From contig NZ_CP033917.1 in the NCBI RefSeq assembly GCF_003815655.1, positions 2,852,001-2,916,000 on the forward strand: a stretch of DNA of 64,000 nt, given 5' to 3'. The notes beneath the pieces were generated by a model. It was given only the letters and a program-made list of their open reading frames with translations, had not been told where the DNA came from and ran no database searches. The translations under genes were made by a program, and so were the position numbers. The stretch is from Chryseobacterium sp. G0201 (GTDB lineage: Bacteria > Bacteroidota > Bacteroidia > Flavobacteriales > Weeksellaceae). Each line of letters opens with the position of its first letter. Within the stretch, counting starts at the first letter, position 1. Shown here piece after piece: positions 34,195 through 41,983 of this stretch.

Positions 34195-35391
34195 TTACGA
34201 ACTATATCCGTTTCTTTTAGCCAATTCAAGAATAGATTTCTCAATAGCTTTTCCAAGATCATCAGAATCTGTGCTTCCACGTTTTTTCATTTCAGCATCA
34301 ATGAAATCCTGACGTTTTTTAGATAATTCTTCAATTTCCTTTTGAATTTTATCGCGGGCAGCAGATTTTACGGCAACTGCTTTTTTCACTTCTTCTTTGC
34401 TTTTTCCTTTTAATTCGGCGGGAAGCTCATCTTCTTTTACGGTTGTAATAAAATTGGCATCTTTTTCCGCGCGGTCTACCAAATCCCAATGTTCATTGTT
34501 GTAAGCATTCTTTTTAGATTTTGCTACTGTTCTTTCAACAGCATTGGCTGCAGACTGAACCTCAGCGTTTTTATCCTGAGCGATTTGTTTGGTTTTGTAT
34601 TCCGAACCTCTGCTTCCGTAATAAATATAAGTATCATTCAGTTTTGCGTTGCATTCCGAAATTTTCACATCATAAGGAGTTTCAATGTAGATCACTTTTC
34701 TGTCGCTGTCGATATTAAAATATTTCCCGTCACCCAAAGAAGCTCCGTTTTGCCAGAATGATTGAATTCCTTCATCTCTGTTTCCACAAAAGATCGTATT
34801 TGTATAGATTTTCTTTGTTTTTGCGGTAGAAATTACCTCTTTATAATTGATTTTTCCCTGATCAAATGGTTCATTTCCTGCAATATAGATCAACTTCATG
34901 CTTTTATCATTTTTGTCCCAATTCAGATTCATCGATGCATCACGAATAACAGCTCCACAATATTCGCTTCCGCCATTGGTTCTCAAAGCAAATAATTTTT
35001 CTGAAACTAAGTCCAAATCCTGCGTTAAAGGAGTAACTTGTCTGATGTAATTTTCATCTTTCAATCCGTCATTTCCGTACTCGTAAAGGGCTATTTCTAT
35101 TTGTGGTGCCTGTCCGCTGTATTTTAAAGTGGTTAACGTATTCACAATATTCCAAAGTCTGGATTTTGCCTGATCGATTAATCCGTCCATACTGTTTGAA
35201 GTATCCAACAGCAATGCAACCTGAATTTTATTGTCTTTGCTGATGATTGAAGGTTTCGGATCTTCACTTTGGATGAAGTTTCTTTGTGCTGTAGCTACAG
35301 GATTTCTTTTGATGCAGCCAACTTGTGAAGGATTTTGAGCACTTAAAAATGCTGTTCCTATTGCTAATGTTAAAATTTTAAAAGTTGTCAT
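34195..35391 (-). CDS. von Willebrand factor A domain protein, exported
   Basis: A 398-residue exported protein (signal peptide about 1-18). The vWA domain (about 56-240) has an intact MIDAS metal site: D63-T-S65-N-S67 (LLDTSNSMDG), then RTNGGSEYCG and YIAGNEPFDQG. The C-terminal third (about 270-395) is Lys/Glu/Ala-rich and helical, likely coiled coil. Such proteins bind protein partners through a metal ion. A twin ACTTGGTGAA operator lies 166 bases upstream (35557-35587), with a -7 box TAATTTTA (minus strand, 35522-35529) 27 bases from it. It is therefore a predicted target of the LytTR regulator at 39860. Confidence 0.85.
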   Translation of the reverse strand: MTTFKILTLAIGTAFLSAQNPSQVGCIKRNPVATAQRNFIQSEDPKPSIISKDNKIQVALLLDTSNSMDGLIDQAKSRLWNIVNTLTTLKYSGQAPQIEIALYEYGNDGLKDENYIRQVTPLTQDLDLVSEKLFALRTNGGSEYCGAVIRDASMNLNWDKNDKSMKLIYIAGNEPFDQGKINYKEVISTAKTKKIYTNTIFCGNRDEGIQSFWQNGASLGDGKYFNIDSDRKVIYIETPYDVKISECNAKLNDTYIYYGSRGSEYKTKQIAQDKNAEVQSAANAVERTVAKSKKNAYNNEHWDLVDRAEKDANFITTVKEDELPAELKGKSKEEVKKAVAVKSAARDKIQKEIEELSKKRQDFIDAEMKKRGSTDSDDLGKAIEKSILELAKRNGYSS

Positions 35392-35556
35392 AATGAATAT
35401 TTTATGGGGTTATCTGCTGTAATATTGAATTTGCATGTCTTTCGGATAATTTCACTTCGTAGGATAAATTAATCTTATCTGACTTCAACGTTTCATAGTG
35501 TATTACCTTAAATTCCTACAGTAAAATTATCTGAATTAAAAGCCGAAAATTCGAAG

Positions 35557-35587
35557 ACTTGGTGAAATGGCATTTTCGCTTGGTGAA
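35557..35587 (-). promoter_or_regulatory. Twin LytTR-type operator, vWA gene
   Basis: ACTTGGTGAA (35557-35566) and GCTTGGTGAA (35578-35587), 21 bases apart. On the minus strand the second half-site is followed after 27 bases by TAATTTTA (35529-35522). Confidence 0.8.
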
Positions 35588-35647
35588 ATCTATAATTGAC
35601 TAAAAAAAGAAAGACAGCCCTTTCGAACTGTCTCTTAAATCTGTTAA

Positions 35648-36322
35648 TTAAAGAATCTCATATCTTGTTTTGATGCTGTATTTCAGCTTGATATTCTCAA
35701 TGTTGTCGAAAGAATAATCTACTCCTGCATCGGCAGCTTCCAACTGTACATTACTCCTCATGCTTTTGTAGGCTACGGGAAGAACAGAATCGCTCATATA
35801 ATCTTCAATTTCTACGATTTCAAGCGGAGTTCCGGTCTTTTTACCGATGCTTTCCAATAAGTAATCTGCTTTTTCTCTGGCAGCTTTCAACGCATTTATT
35901 TTAACCGTTTTTCTGAAATCTGCAATTTTTGTATTCTTGACTTCAGCGATATTCAAATTGCTTACCCATTTTTGGTTCAGATCTTCAAAAAGCTTACTCA
36001 CATTGGTTTTTGCACTTACTTTAAACTGAAAACTCTTCGTAAATTTCGTTGTCTTAGAATAAAGATTTTGATACATCGATTTGAATTTGATATCTTCATT
36101 CTTCACGCCGTCATTTTTCAGTGTTTCAAATAAAAGCTTTTCGTTATCTGCGAGCTGATTTTTATTGTCAGCTTTGATGTCGATGTTAAAAATGATTTCA
36201 TCCGGTTCTACTTCCATTTCAGCAACTCCCGTTACTTCAATTGCGTTTTTCTTAATTTCCTGTGCGTTGATCAGACTTCCAAATGTTAATAATCCGATCA
36301 CTAAAAAATGTCCTAATTTCAT
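35648..36322 (-). CDS. SIMPL domain protein
   Basis: A 224-residue exported protein (signal peptide MKLGHFLVIGLLTFGSLINAQ) that is a single SIMPL/DUF541 domain: GVAEMEVEPDEIIFNIDIKA at the start, LKAAREKADYLLESIGKK in the middle and KYSIKTRYEIL at the end. SIMPL proteins are periplasmic or outer-membrane associated. The best known members (e.g. BP26) form ring-like oligomers, but their biochemical role is unclear. It has its own twin operator at 36390-36420, 68 bases from the start codon. Confidence 0.88.
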   Translation of the reverse strand: MKLGHFLVIGLLTFGSLINAQEIKKNAIEVTGVAEMEVEPDEIIFNIDIKADNKNQLADNEKLLFETLKNDGVKNEDIKFKSMYQNLYSKTTKFTKSFQFKVSAKTNVSKLFEDLNQKWVSNLNIAEVKNTKIADFRKTVKINALKAAREKADYLLESIGKKTGTPLEIVEIEDYMSDSVLPVAYKSMRSNVQLEAADAGVDYSFDNIENIKLKYSIKTRYEIL

Positions 36323-36389
36323 AATTGCTTGTTTTAAATTTTAAACTTCTAGAGTAAAATTAGTCACATTCAACACTTGAAATCCGGAG

Positions 36390-36420
36390 ACTTGGTGAAA
36401 TGAGGTTTTCACTTGGTGAA
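36390..36420 (-). promoter_or_regulatory. Twin LytTR-type operator, SIMPL gene 1
   Basis: ACTTGGTGAA at 36390-36399 and 36411-36420 (21 bases apart). On the minus strand TAATTTTA (36362-36355) lies 27 bases beyond, the same sequence and distance as at the vWA gene. Confidence 0.82.
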
Positions 36421-36432
36421 CTTTTGAATAGG

Positions 36433-37365
36433 CTATTTTTTATTTTTCTTCAGGTCATATTTCACGGTAAGACTTAAGATATACTGAATTCCAATTTCAG
36501 GTTTGCTTTCATTGATCACCTTATCAAAACCGGAATAATCTGTTCCTTCATAATAATAAGTTTTTGCTTTTCTTTCTTCTTTTCTAATATATGAAACATC
36601 GTATCTGTTACTCATATAGCTTACGTCAGAGCTTTCAAAAGCAGAATAATGCTGATATTGGCTTTTTGGAAATACATAAGAAAACCCTGAATTTGCTGTT
36701 GGACTTCCAATAATCTCTTTTTTAAATAAATTGAAATAATTATCTTTCTTTTTATCTAAAACTGAGTAAGCTTCTTTTAAAAGATTTTCCTGGATCTTGT
36801 CGATATCTGCATTCATATAATCTACTTTGATAACATCGTAGATTTTAAAATCAGAGGCTTCATAAATGATTTTTTCAATCAATGCATATTTATCTACCGT
36901 AATAATGATGTTTTTCTTGGTTTCAAAGCCTTTGTTTTTTTGAGTGACGCTGTTTAGATCAGAATTAACGTCATAATCATAGGTTTTAGTCTGTGAAATA
37001 AAATCAACAAAAACATTATCTTCTTTAATGCCTAAAGATGATATTTTCTTAATAAAACCATTGATTCTTAGATTGATACCTTCGATTGATTTTTTAGGCG
37101 TTAAAGCTTCCTCATTTACTCCAAGAATAATTTTGTATTTATCCGCAGTCTGATTCATCAATACTTTTACACTGATCACCAAAGTGGAGTCTGTCGTGTA
37201 ATAATTGTTATTGGTTTCAGTAAAAACTTTTACAGGACGATCATATTGATTAGAATTTCTGTAAATCTGATTTCCTCCGACCTGAGCTTTTGTATTCAGG
37301 AATGTGAAAGCTGTAAGAATTACAATAAATAATAGATTTTTGTTTAAAATAGAAATATTTTTCAT
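36433..37365 (-). CDS. Divergent SIMPL-like (DUF541) exported protein
   Basis: A 310-residue exported protein from the ATG at 37365; nine codons of frame upstream are not needed, and the signal peptide begins here (MKNISILNKNLLFIVILTAF). After a short linker the segment LVISVKVLMNQTADKYKIIL...GINLRINGFIKKISSLGIKEDNVFVDF follows the SIMPL order, and the end (GIQYILSLTVKYDLKK) is like the SIMPL C-terminus. It carries an inserted Tyr/Ser-rich stretch near residue 245. It is more diverged than the SIMPL protein next to it. A twin operator lies 61 bases before the start. Confidence 0.72.
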   Translation of the reverse strand: MKNISILNKNLLFIVILTAFTFLNTKAQVGGNQIYRNSNQYDRPVKVFTETNNNYYTTDSTLVISVKVLMNQTADKYKIILGVNEEALTPKKSIEGINLRINGFIKKISSLGIKEDNVFVDFISQTKTYDYDVNSDLNSVTQKNKGFETKKNIIITVDKYALIEKIIYEASDFKIYDVIKVDYMNADIDKIQENLLKEAYSVLDKKKDNYFNLFKKEIIGSPTANSGFSYVFPKSQYQHYSAFESSDVSYMSNRYDVSYIRKEERKAKTYYYEGTDYSGFDKVINESKPEIGIQYILSLTVKYDLKKNKK

Positions 37366-37425
37366 AATGATTAAGTTTAAATTATGCCACAAACTTAATC
37401 ACGTAATCATTTGAAAAAACGGAAT

Positions 37426-37456
37426 AAATGGTGAACAGAACGTTTAACTTGGTGAG
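37426..37456 (-). promoter_or_regulatory. Twin LytTR-type operator, SIMPL gene 2
   Basis: AAATGGTGAA (37426-37435) and ACTTGGTGAG (37447-37456), 21 bases apart. On the minus strand a perfect -7 box TAAGTTTG (37397-37390) lies 28 bases beyond. Confidence 0.75.
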
Positions 37457-37482
37457 TGTTTCTGTTCAATGAAAAATAATTA

Positions 37483-37836
37483 TTATCTGTTTGTCAGAAT
37501 AATAGACTTACCATTTTGAGTAATCAGTTTCTTTTCTTCAGAAAACAATTGATTTCTTATAATGATCTCATTTTGACTTTGCGAAATTTTATAAGTGTTT
37601 GAGCTAAATAAAGCGTCATTTATGAAATGTTCAAACAATTTTGTAGAATCTGATTGATGTACAGAATAAAAATCAACCTTGTACTTGTTGATTCCCATAT
37701 GGTAAAATTTGTAGATAATTTGTTCGTTGAGGTCGCTTGAAATTACTTTTGTTTCAATGAATTTATTTTGTTCAAGAAATGAGCAACTTTGAAGAAATAA
37801 AATTGATAAGAAGCTGAAAATAAAGATCTTTTTCAT
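37483..37836 (-). CDS. Small lipoprotein, unknown function
   Basis: A 117-residue lipoprotein from ATG 37836 (lipobox FLQSC, Cys18). The body, about 95 residues, is beta-rich and has no recognisable domain. Its position, between the SIMPL genes and the divergent kinase gene, and the operator at 37944-37974 place it in the LytTR regulon. A perfect -7 box TACCTTTG (minus strand, 37861-37854) lies close to the start. It could be an accessory that passes an envelope signal to the periplasmic TPR sensor of the kinase; that is a guess from context. Confidence 0.6.
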   Translation of the reverse strand: MKKIFIFSFLSILFLQSCSFLEQNKFIETKVISSDLNEQIIYKFYHMGINKYKVDFYSVHQSDSTKLFEHFINDALFSSNTYKISQSQNEIIIRNQLFSEEKKLITQNGKSIILTNR

Positions 37837-37943
37837 AATAATTGGGTGTATTACAAAGGTAATGAAAGCGTTTTCTGTTAATGTTAACACAGTTTCAACT
37901 TTGTTTTACTAAATAGCTTTATATCAGATTTTTAATGATTGAA

Positions 37944-37974
37944 ACTTGGTGAACGACCAATTTCACTTGGTGAA
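37944..37974. promoter_or_regulatory. Twin LytTR-type operator between the lipoprotein and kinase genes
   Basis: ACTTGGTGAA at 37944-37953 and 37965-37974, 21 bases apart, both perfect. It lies 5 bases upstream of the kinase -33 box (37980) and is oriented toward the minus-strand lipoprotein gene, as at the other three sites. It could control both directions. Confidence 0.8.
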
Positions 37975-37979
37975 TAGTT

Positions 37980-38010
37980 TTTGAGCAAACTATATATATG
38001 TATATCTTTG
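37980..38010 (+). promoter_or_regulatory. Kinase gene promoter, likely leaderless
   Basis: TTTG (37980-37983), 19 bases, TATCTTTG (38003-38010): a consensus promoter. ATG 38015 is 4 bases beyond the -7 box, so transcription should begin at the start codon. Confidence 0.75.
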
Positions 38011-38014
38011 TTTT

Positions 38015-39793
38015 ATGAAAATGCTTCGACTTGTTGTGCTTCTTTTTTTGATCTGTTTTGGGAATGAAATCTATTCTCAAACCACAAATGTTGCACAGGA
38101 AGTTACCACAGAAAGTAAAAAGCTTAAAAAGGCAGTTGACAGCAAAGATCAGTCTGCTCAGGCCGATTCTTATTATAATATCGGAGAATCATTTTTCAAC
38201 AACGGGAATTTTTCTAAAAGTGAAGAATATTTTACCAGATCTAAAAATCTCTACGAACAGCTTAACGATAAACCTAATATCGAAAAAGTAACCCGAAAAT
38301 TGGCTCAGTCACAAGAGAAACAAAACAAAATCACTCCTGCAATCAATAATTACAGTCGCGCTGCGGAGGTTAATTATTCATCAAAAAGCAAAGCGGTTAA
38401 TTCTAATGATGCGGCAAGACTTTCTGCACCTTCGCAAGATATGAAAGCTGAAGCAATTCAGAATAATATTGATCTCAGCCAAAAGGAAAATGAAAAAGAA
38501 GATCTCGCAGCGAGTTACAGCCAAATGGCGGATGTAAATATTCAGCGGAAGGATATTCCGAGAGCGGAAGAGAATTTAAATAATGCCTATAAGGTTTCTA
38601 AAAAAGGCGCACCTCAGCAAGCGCTGGAAATCAATCAAAAATTAACGAATTTTTACGTTGAAAATAAAAACTTCGATAAAGCGATTGAAGCGAAAAAGAA
38701 AGTTCTGAAAGAAGATTTTGTTAAAGATAATTCTCAGGAAAAAGTCAATCAAATTCAGGAATTAGCAGATATTTATATCAAAAAAGATGATGCAGAAGAA
38801 GCAATAAAACTATTAAAAAATGCTTACGGAATCGCATTGGAAAAAGGTCATACATTAGAAGCTCAGAAAAGTGTTAAAAGGCTGGACAGTCTTTATAATA
38901 TTGCAAATAATACGAACGCTTCTATTCAATTATACAGAGATTTTTTGGGAAAATTACCTAACTTGGTTTCCAAAGACCGAAGTTTGGTTGATAATAAAAT
39001 TCTGGAAGATACAGAACAGAGAATTTCACAATTAGAAAAGGAAAGGGAATTAAAAGACGAATTGATTCGCAAGAAAAATATCTTTAATTATAGCCTGATC
39101 GGAGTTTTAATCGTGTTGACAGGTTTAATTATTTTTATTTTCAGGACATTGAAAAAAGTTCAGATCAAGAATAAAAAAATTGCCTTACAATCGCTTCGTA
39201 GAGAAATGAATCCACATTTTATCTTCAATAGTTTAAATAGTGTGAATCATTTTATTGCAACCAATAATGAGTTGGAAGCCAACCAATATTTAACCAAATT
39301 CTCAAAACTGATGCGTGGCGTGATGGAAAATTCCACTGAAGATTTTATTCCGTTTCAGCAGGAATTGGATCTCCTCCAAAATTATCTCGCGTTGGAAAAA
39401 ACTCGTTTTTCAGAAAAGTTTGATTACGAAATTGAAGTTGATGAAAACTTAAATATGCAAAGTCTAAAAATCCCTGGAATGCTGGTACAGCCGTTTTTAG
39501 AGAATGCAATCTGGCACGGATTACGCTACAGAACGACGAAAGGGTTTTTAAAATTAAGTTTCGAAAAAGACGATCAAAACCTAAAAATAATCATTGAAGA
39601 CAACGGAATCGGAATTGAAGAAAGCAAAAAGCAAAAGACAGAACACCAAAAAAACAGAGAAGGCCGCGGAATGAAAAATACGCTGGAAAGGATTGCTTTG
39701 CTGAACGATTTGTACAATCAGGATATTCAATGTAAGATCACTGATAAGAAAACCGAGCCGGGAGTTTTGGTAGAAGTGAGCTATAAATTGTGA
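38015..39793 (+). CDS. LytS-type sensor histidine kinase with periplasmic TPR domain
   Basis: A 592-residue protein: signal peptide (about 1-22), TPR-rich sensor (about 45-310, two Ala/Asn/Lys-rich helical blocks), one membrane helix (about 355-376), then a His_kinase domain with REMNPHFIFNSLNSVNHF (phospho-acceptor H401) and an ATPase domain (NAIWHGL, EDNGIGIEES, GRGMKNTLERI). It should autophosphorylate and pass phosphate to the LytTR response regulator encoded 66 bases downstream. The periplasmic TPR region suggests that a protein or peptidoglycan-linked signal is sensed. The gene is divergent from the four-gene set carrying the ACTTGGTGAA operators. Confidence 0.9.
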   Translation: MKMLRLVVLLFLICFGNEIYSQTTNVAQEVTTESKKLKKAVDSKDQSAQADSYYNIGESFFNNGNFSKSEEYFTRSKNLYEQLNDKPNIEKVTRKLAQSQEKQNKITPAINNYSRAAEVNYSSKSKAVNSNDAARLSAPSQDMKAEAIQNNIDLSQKENEKEDLAASYSQMADVNIQRKDIPRAEENLNNAYKVSKKGAPQQALEINQKLTNFYVENKNFDKAIEAKKKVLKEDFVKDNSQEKVNQIQELADIYIKKDDAEEAIKLLKNAYGIALEKGHTLEAQKSVKRLDSLYNIANNTNASIQLYRDFLGKLPNLVSKDRSLVDNKILEDTEQRISQLEKERELKDELIRKKNIFNYSLIGVLIVLTGLIIFIFRTLKKVQIKNKKIALQSLRREMNPHFIFNSLNSVNHFIATNNELEANQYLTKFSKLMRGVMENSTEDFIPFQQELDLLQNYLALEKTRFSEKFDYEIEVDENLNMQSLKIPGMLVQPFLENAIWHGLRYRTTKGFLKLSFEKDDQNLKIIIEDNGIGIEESKKQKTEHQKNREGRGMKNTLERIALLNDLYNQDIQCKITDKKTEPGVLVEVSYKL

Positions 39794-39859
39794 AAAAGTA
39801 AATAGTCAATTTTTAATATTTACCTAATCAATAAATCCTATTTTCTAAAACCTAAAAAC

Positions 39860-40594
39860 ATGAAAATAAAAGCCATAATCGTAGACGACGAGCTTATTGC
39901 AAGAGAAGTTTTGAGGAACTACATCACAAAATACTGTCCTCAGGTTGAGATTTTGGGCGAAGCGGAAAATATAAAAGAAGCCGTTCCTTTGATCGCGGAA
40001 AAACAGCCTCAACTTGTTTTTCTTGATGTAGAAATGCCTTTCGGAAACGCTTTTGATGTGTTGGAAGCTACAAAAGAATTTTCCTATGAAACAATCTTCA
40101 TTACAGCATTTTCACAATATTCTTTGCAGGCTTTAAATAAATCTGCGAGTTATTATATTTTAAAACCGATTGATATTCAGGAGCTAATTTTAGCGGTAAA
40201 TAAAGTAGCAGAAAGTATTGAAAAGAAAGATGAACTCAACCGTAATAAAATTCTCCTTGAAAATTTAAAGTTAAAACCTGAAAAACAGCAATTGATTCTC
40301 CCTACTTTACAAGGTTTTGACGTGGTAAAAACAGAAGATATTGTAAGACTTCAGGCAGATGGAAATTTTACGCAGGTCTACCTTACGGATCATTCCAAAA
40401 AGATGGTCTGCAGATTTTTAAAACACTTTGATGACCTTTTAGAGCCTCCTTTTGTAAGGGTTCATCGTTCGCACATTATCAACACCAATTTTGTAAAGTC
40501 TTACCATAAAAGTGGCACGGCAATACTTTCAGACAACACTGAAATTGAGGTTTCCGGAAGTTTTAAAGATAACTTTTTGAAGGTTTTTTCTTAA
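39860..40594 (+). CDS. LytTR family response regulator
   Basis: A 244-residue two-domain protein. The receiver (about 1-120) has the acidic pocket VDDE (D9, D10), phospho-acceptor D56 (LVFLDVEMP) and the conserved Lys in YYILKPID. The LytTR DNA-binding domain (about 140-243) includes VRLQADGNFTQVYL and VRVHRSHIINTNFVKSY. LytTR proteins bind pairs of about 9-10-base direct repeats some 21-22 bp apart, which is the structure of the four operators at 35557-37974. With the upstream kinase it forms a complete two-component system whose regulon can be read off next door. Confidence 0.92.
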   Translation: MKIKAIIVDDELIAREVLRNYITKYCPQVEILGEAENIKEAVPLIAEKQPQLVFLDVEMPFGNAFDVLEATKEFSYETIFITAFSQYSLQALNKSASYYILKPIDIQELILAVNKVAESIEKKDELNRNKILLENLKLKPEKQQLILPTLQGFDVVKTEDIVRLQADGNFTQVYLTDHSKKMVCRFLKHFDDLLEPPFVRVHRSHIINTNFVKSYHKSGTAILSDNTEIEVSGSFKDNFLKVFS

Positions 40595-40679
40595 AGCTAA
40601 AAGCCAATTGCCAATAGCCAGTAGCAATTTCAGGCATTATTTTTGAAGCTTTTATAATAACGACGAAATTTATATTATT

Positions 40680-41219
40680 ATGAAAAATATTCAGAAAATT
40701 ATCCTTCCCGTATCGTTGGGAATTTTGGGTTTAATTATTCTCAATTCATGTTCAACAGGAATTCCTAAAGGTGCAACAGCTATTAACAACTTTAATGCAG
40801 AAAAATATTTAGGAAAGTGGTATGAGATTGCCCGTTTCGATTATAGATTCGAGAAGAATATGGATAATGTGACGGCGACTTATTCTCAAAATCCAAATGG
40901 AACAATCCGTGTAGATAACAAAGGTTATGATTACGTTAAAAAAGAATGGAAAGAGTCAATTGGAGAAGCAAAGTTTGTAAAAGATAAAACCGAAGCCAGA
41001 TTGAAAGTTTCATTTTTCAAACCAATCTGGGCTGGATATAACGTCATTGATATTGACGAAAATTATCAATATGCATTGGTTGCCGGAAGCAGTTTAAAAT
41101 ATATCTGGATTCTATCCCGAACTAAAGAAATTCCTGAAAGTATCAAACAACGTTTTCTAGAAAAAGCTAAGAAAATAGGCTACAATACAGATGAATTAAT
41201 CTGGGTAAAACATGATTAA
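40680..41219 (+). CDS. Lipocalin family lipoprotein (Blc-like)
   Basis: A 179-residue outer-membrane lipoprotein (lipobox LNSC, Cys24). It has the lipocalin first motif AEKYLGKWYEIARFDYRFEK (G-x-W), the middle TDY-like motif YQYALVAG and the C-terminal SRTKEIP with its conserved Arg, as in bacterial Blc. Blc-type proteins bind lysophospholipids or fatty acids and take part in membrane maintenance. It starts 85 bases after the LytTR regulator gene, on the same strand; whether it is part of that operon is open. Confidence 0.9.
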   Translation: MKNIQKIILPVSLGILGLIILNSCSTGIPKGATAINNFNAEKYLGKWYEIARFDYRFEKNMDNVTATYSQNPNGTIRVDNKGYDYVKKEWKESIGEAKFVKDKTEARLKVSFFKPIWAGYNVIDIDENYQYALVAGSSLKYIWILSRTKEIPESIKQRFLEKAKKIGYNTDELIWVKHD

Positions 41220-41221
41220 TC

Positions 41222-41385
41222 GTCATTGCGAGGAGCGAAGCGACGAAGCAATCTCTTAATAATCTTAATAACTTAAAATCTTAATGTTCCAATTTTAACC
41301 ATTAAGTTATATTAAGAGTTTAAGAAAAATTAAGTTTAACTCTATTTTAGGGAGATTGCTTCGTCGCTTCGCTCCTCGCAATGAC
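41222..41385. repeat. Large palindromic element with 34-bp perfect terminal inverted repeats
   Basis: 41222-41255 (GTCATTGCGAGGAGCGAAGC...) and 41352-41385 are exact reverse complements. The 96 bases between are AT-rich and also partly self-complementary (CTTAATG...CATTAAG). The whole element could fold into one long hairpin. The arm unit recurs at 29383 and 51792. No transposase is present. Confidence 0.85.
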
Positions 41386-41392
41386 AAAAAAA

Positions 41393-41869
41393 TTAATTCA
41401 AACTTTTATACTCCTTCCATTCCTCAAAACGATGATCAATGGCAAGTTTCATCAAGTCATAATTTTCATAGGTGTCTTCAATGTGATAGAATGTTTCATA
41501 TTCATAATCACTTTCCTCGGCTTTACCGTCAAAAATATTGATATAATCTGTGGCGAAAGAACTGAATTTATCCGCAAAATCTGTTTCATCCACATAATAA
41601 TCTTTTGCGAAGCTATTTCCAAGATCATTAAGCTCATATTCTGTGAATTTTCCGTCACATACTTCAAGGAGAAATTCTGCTCCGGTAATTTCTCTTCTTT
41701 TTAAACTTTCAATTTCATCTTTGAAATCTTCTTTCATTTCTTCGGAATGCAGATCATTGTGAATGCACCAATTCAGAAACATTCCTGTATGTGTGGCGCC
41801 ATTTTTCGAAGGAAGCCCTTCTGGAAAATCTCCTCCATAATGCCATGAAGCATCATCATATTTAGACAT
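41393..41869 (-). CDS. Conserved acidic protein of unknown function
   Basis: A 158-residue soluble, acidic protein beginning MSKYDDASWHYGGDFPEGLP, then NGATHTGMFLNWCIHNDL. I recognise this opening as that of a family of uncharacterised proteins found next to toxin immunity or polymorphic-toxin-like genes in other bacteria, but I cannot name it with certainty. It has no signal peptide or membrane segment. It is a single gene, flanked by the palindromic repeat on its 3' side. Confidence 0.65.
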   Translation of the reverse strand: MSKYDDASWHYGGDFPEGLPSKNGATHTGMFLNWCIHNDLHSEEMKEDFKDEIESLKRREITGAEFLLEVCDGKFTEYELNDLGNSFAKDYYVDETDFADKFSSFATDYINIFDGKAEESDYEYETFYHIEDTYENYDLMKLAIDHRFEEWKEYKSLN

Positions 41870-41983
41870 AACTTTAATTATAGTTTTAAACAGTTCAAAC
41901 CAAAGATATAAAAAATCGTTTTCTTTTGTGCACTACCCAGAATTTTCCGTCATTTGCAGGAGAATTTTTTCAAAAATCATACT

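Noticed and set aside
41381..41704. 107-codon open frame on the plus strand with a hydrophobic sequence
   Set aside because: Antisense to the acidic 158-residue protein and starts within the palindromic repeat; the minus-strand protein has clear family features.
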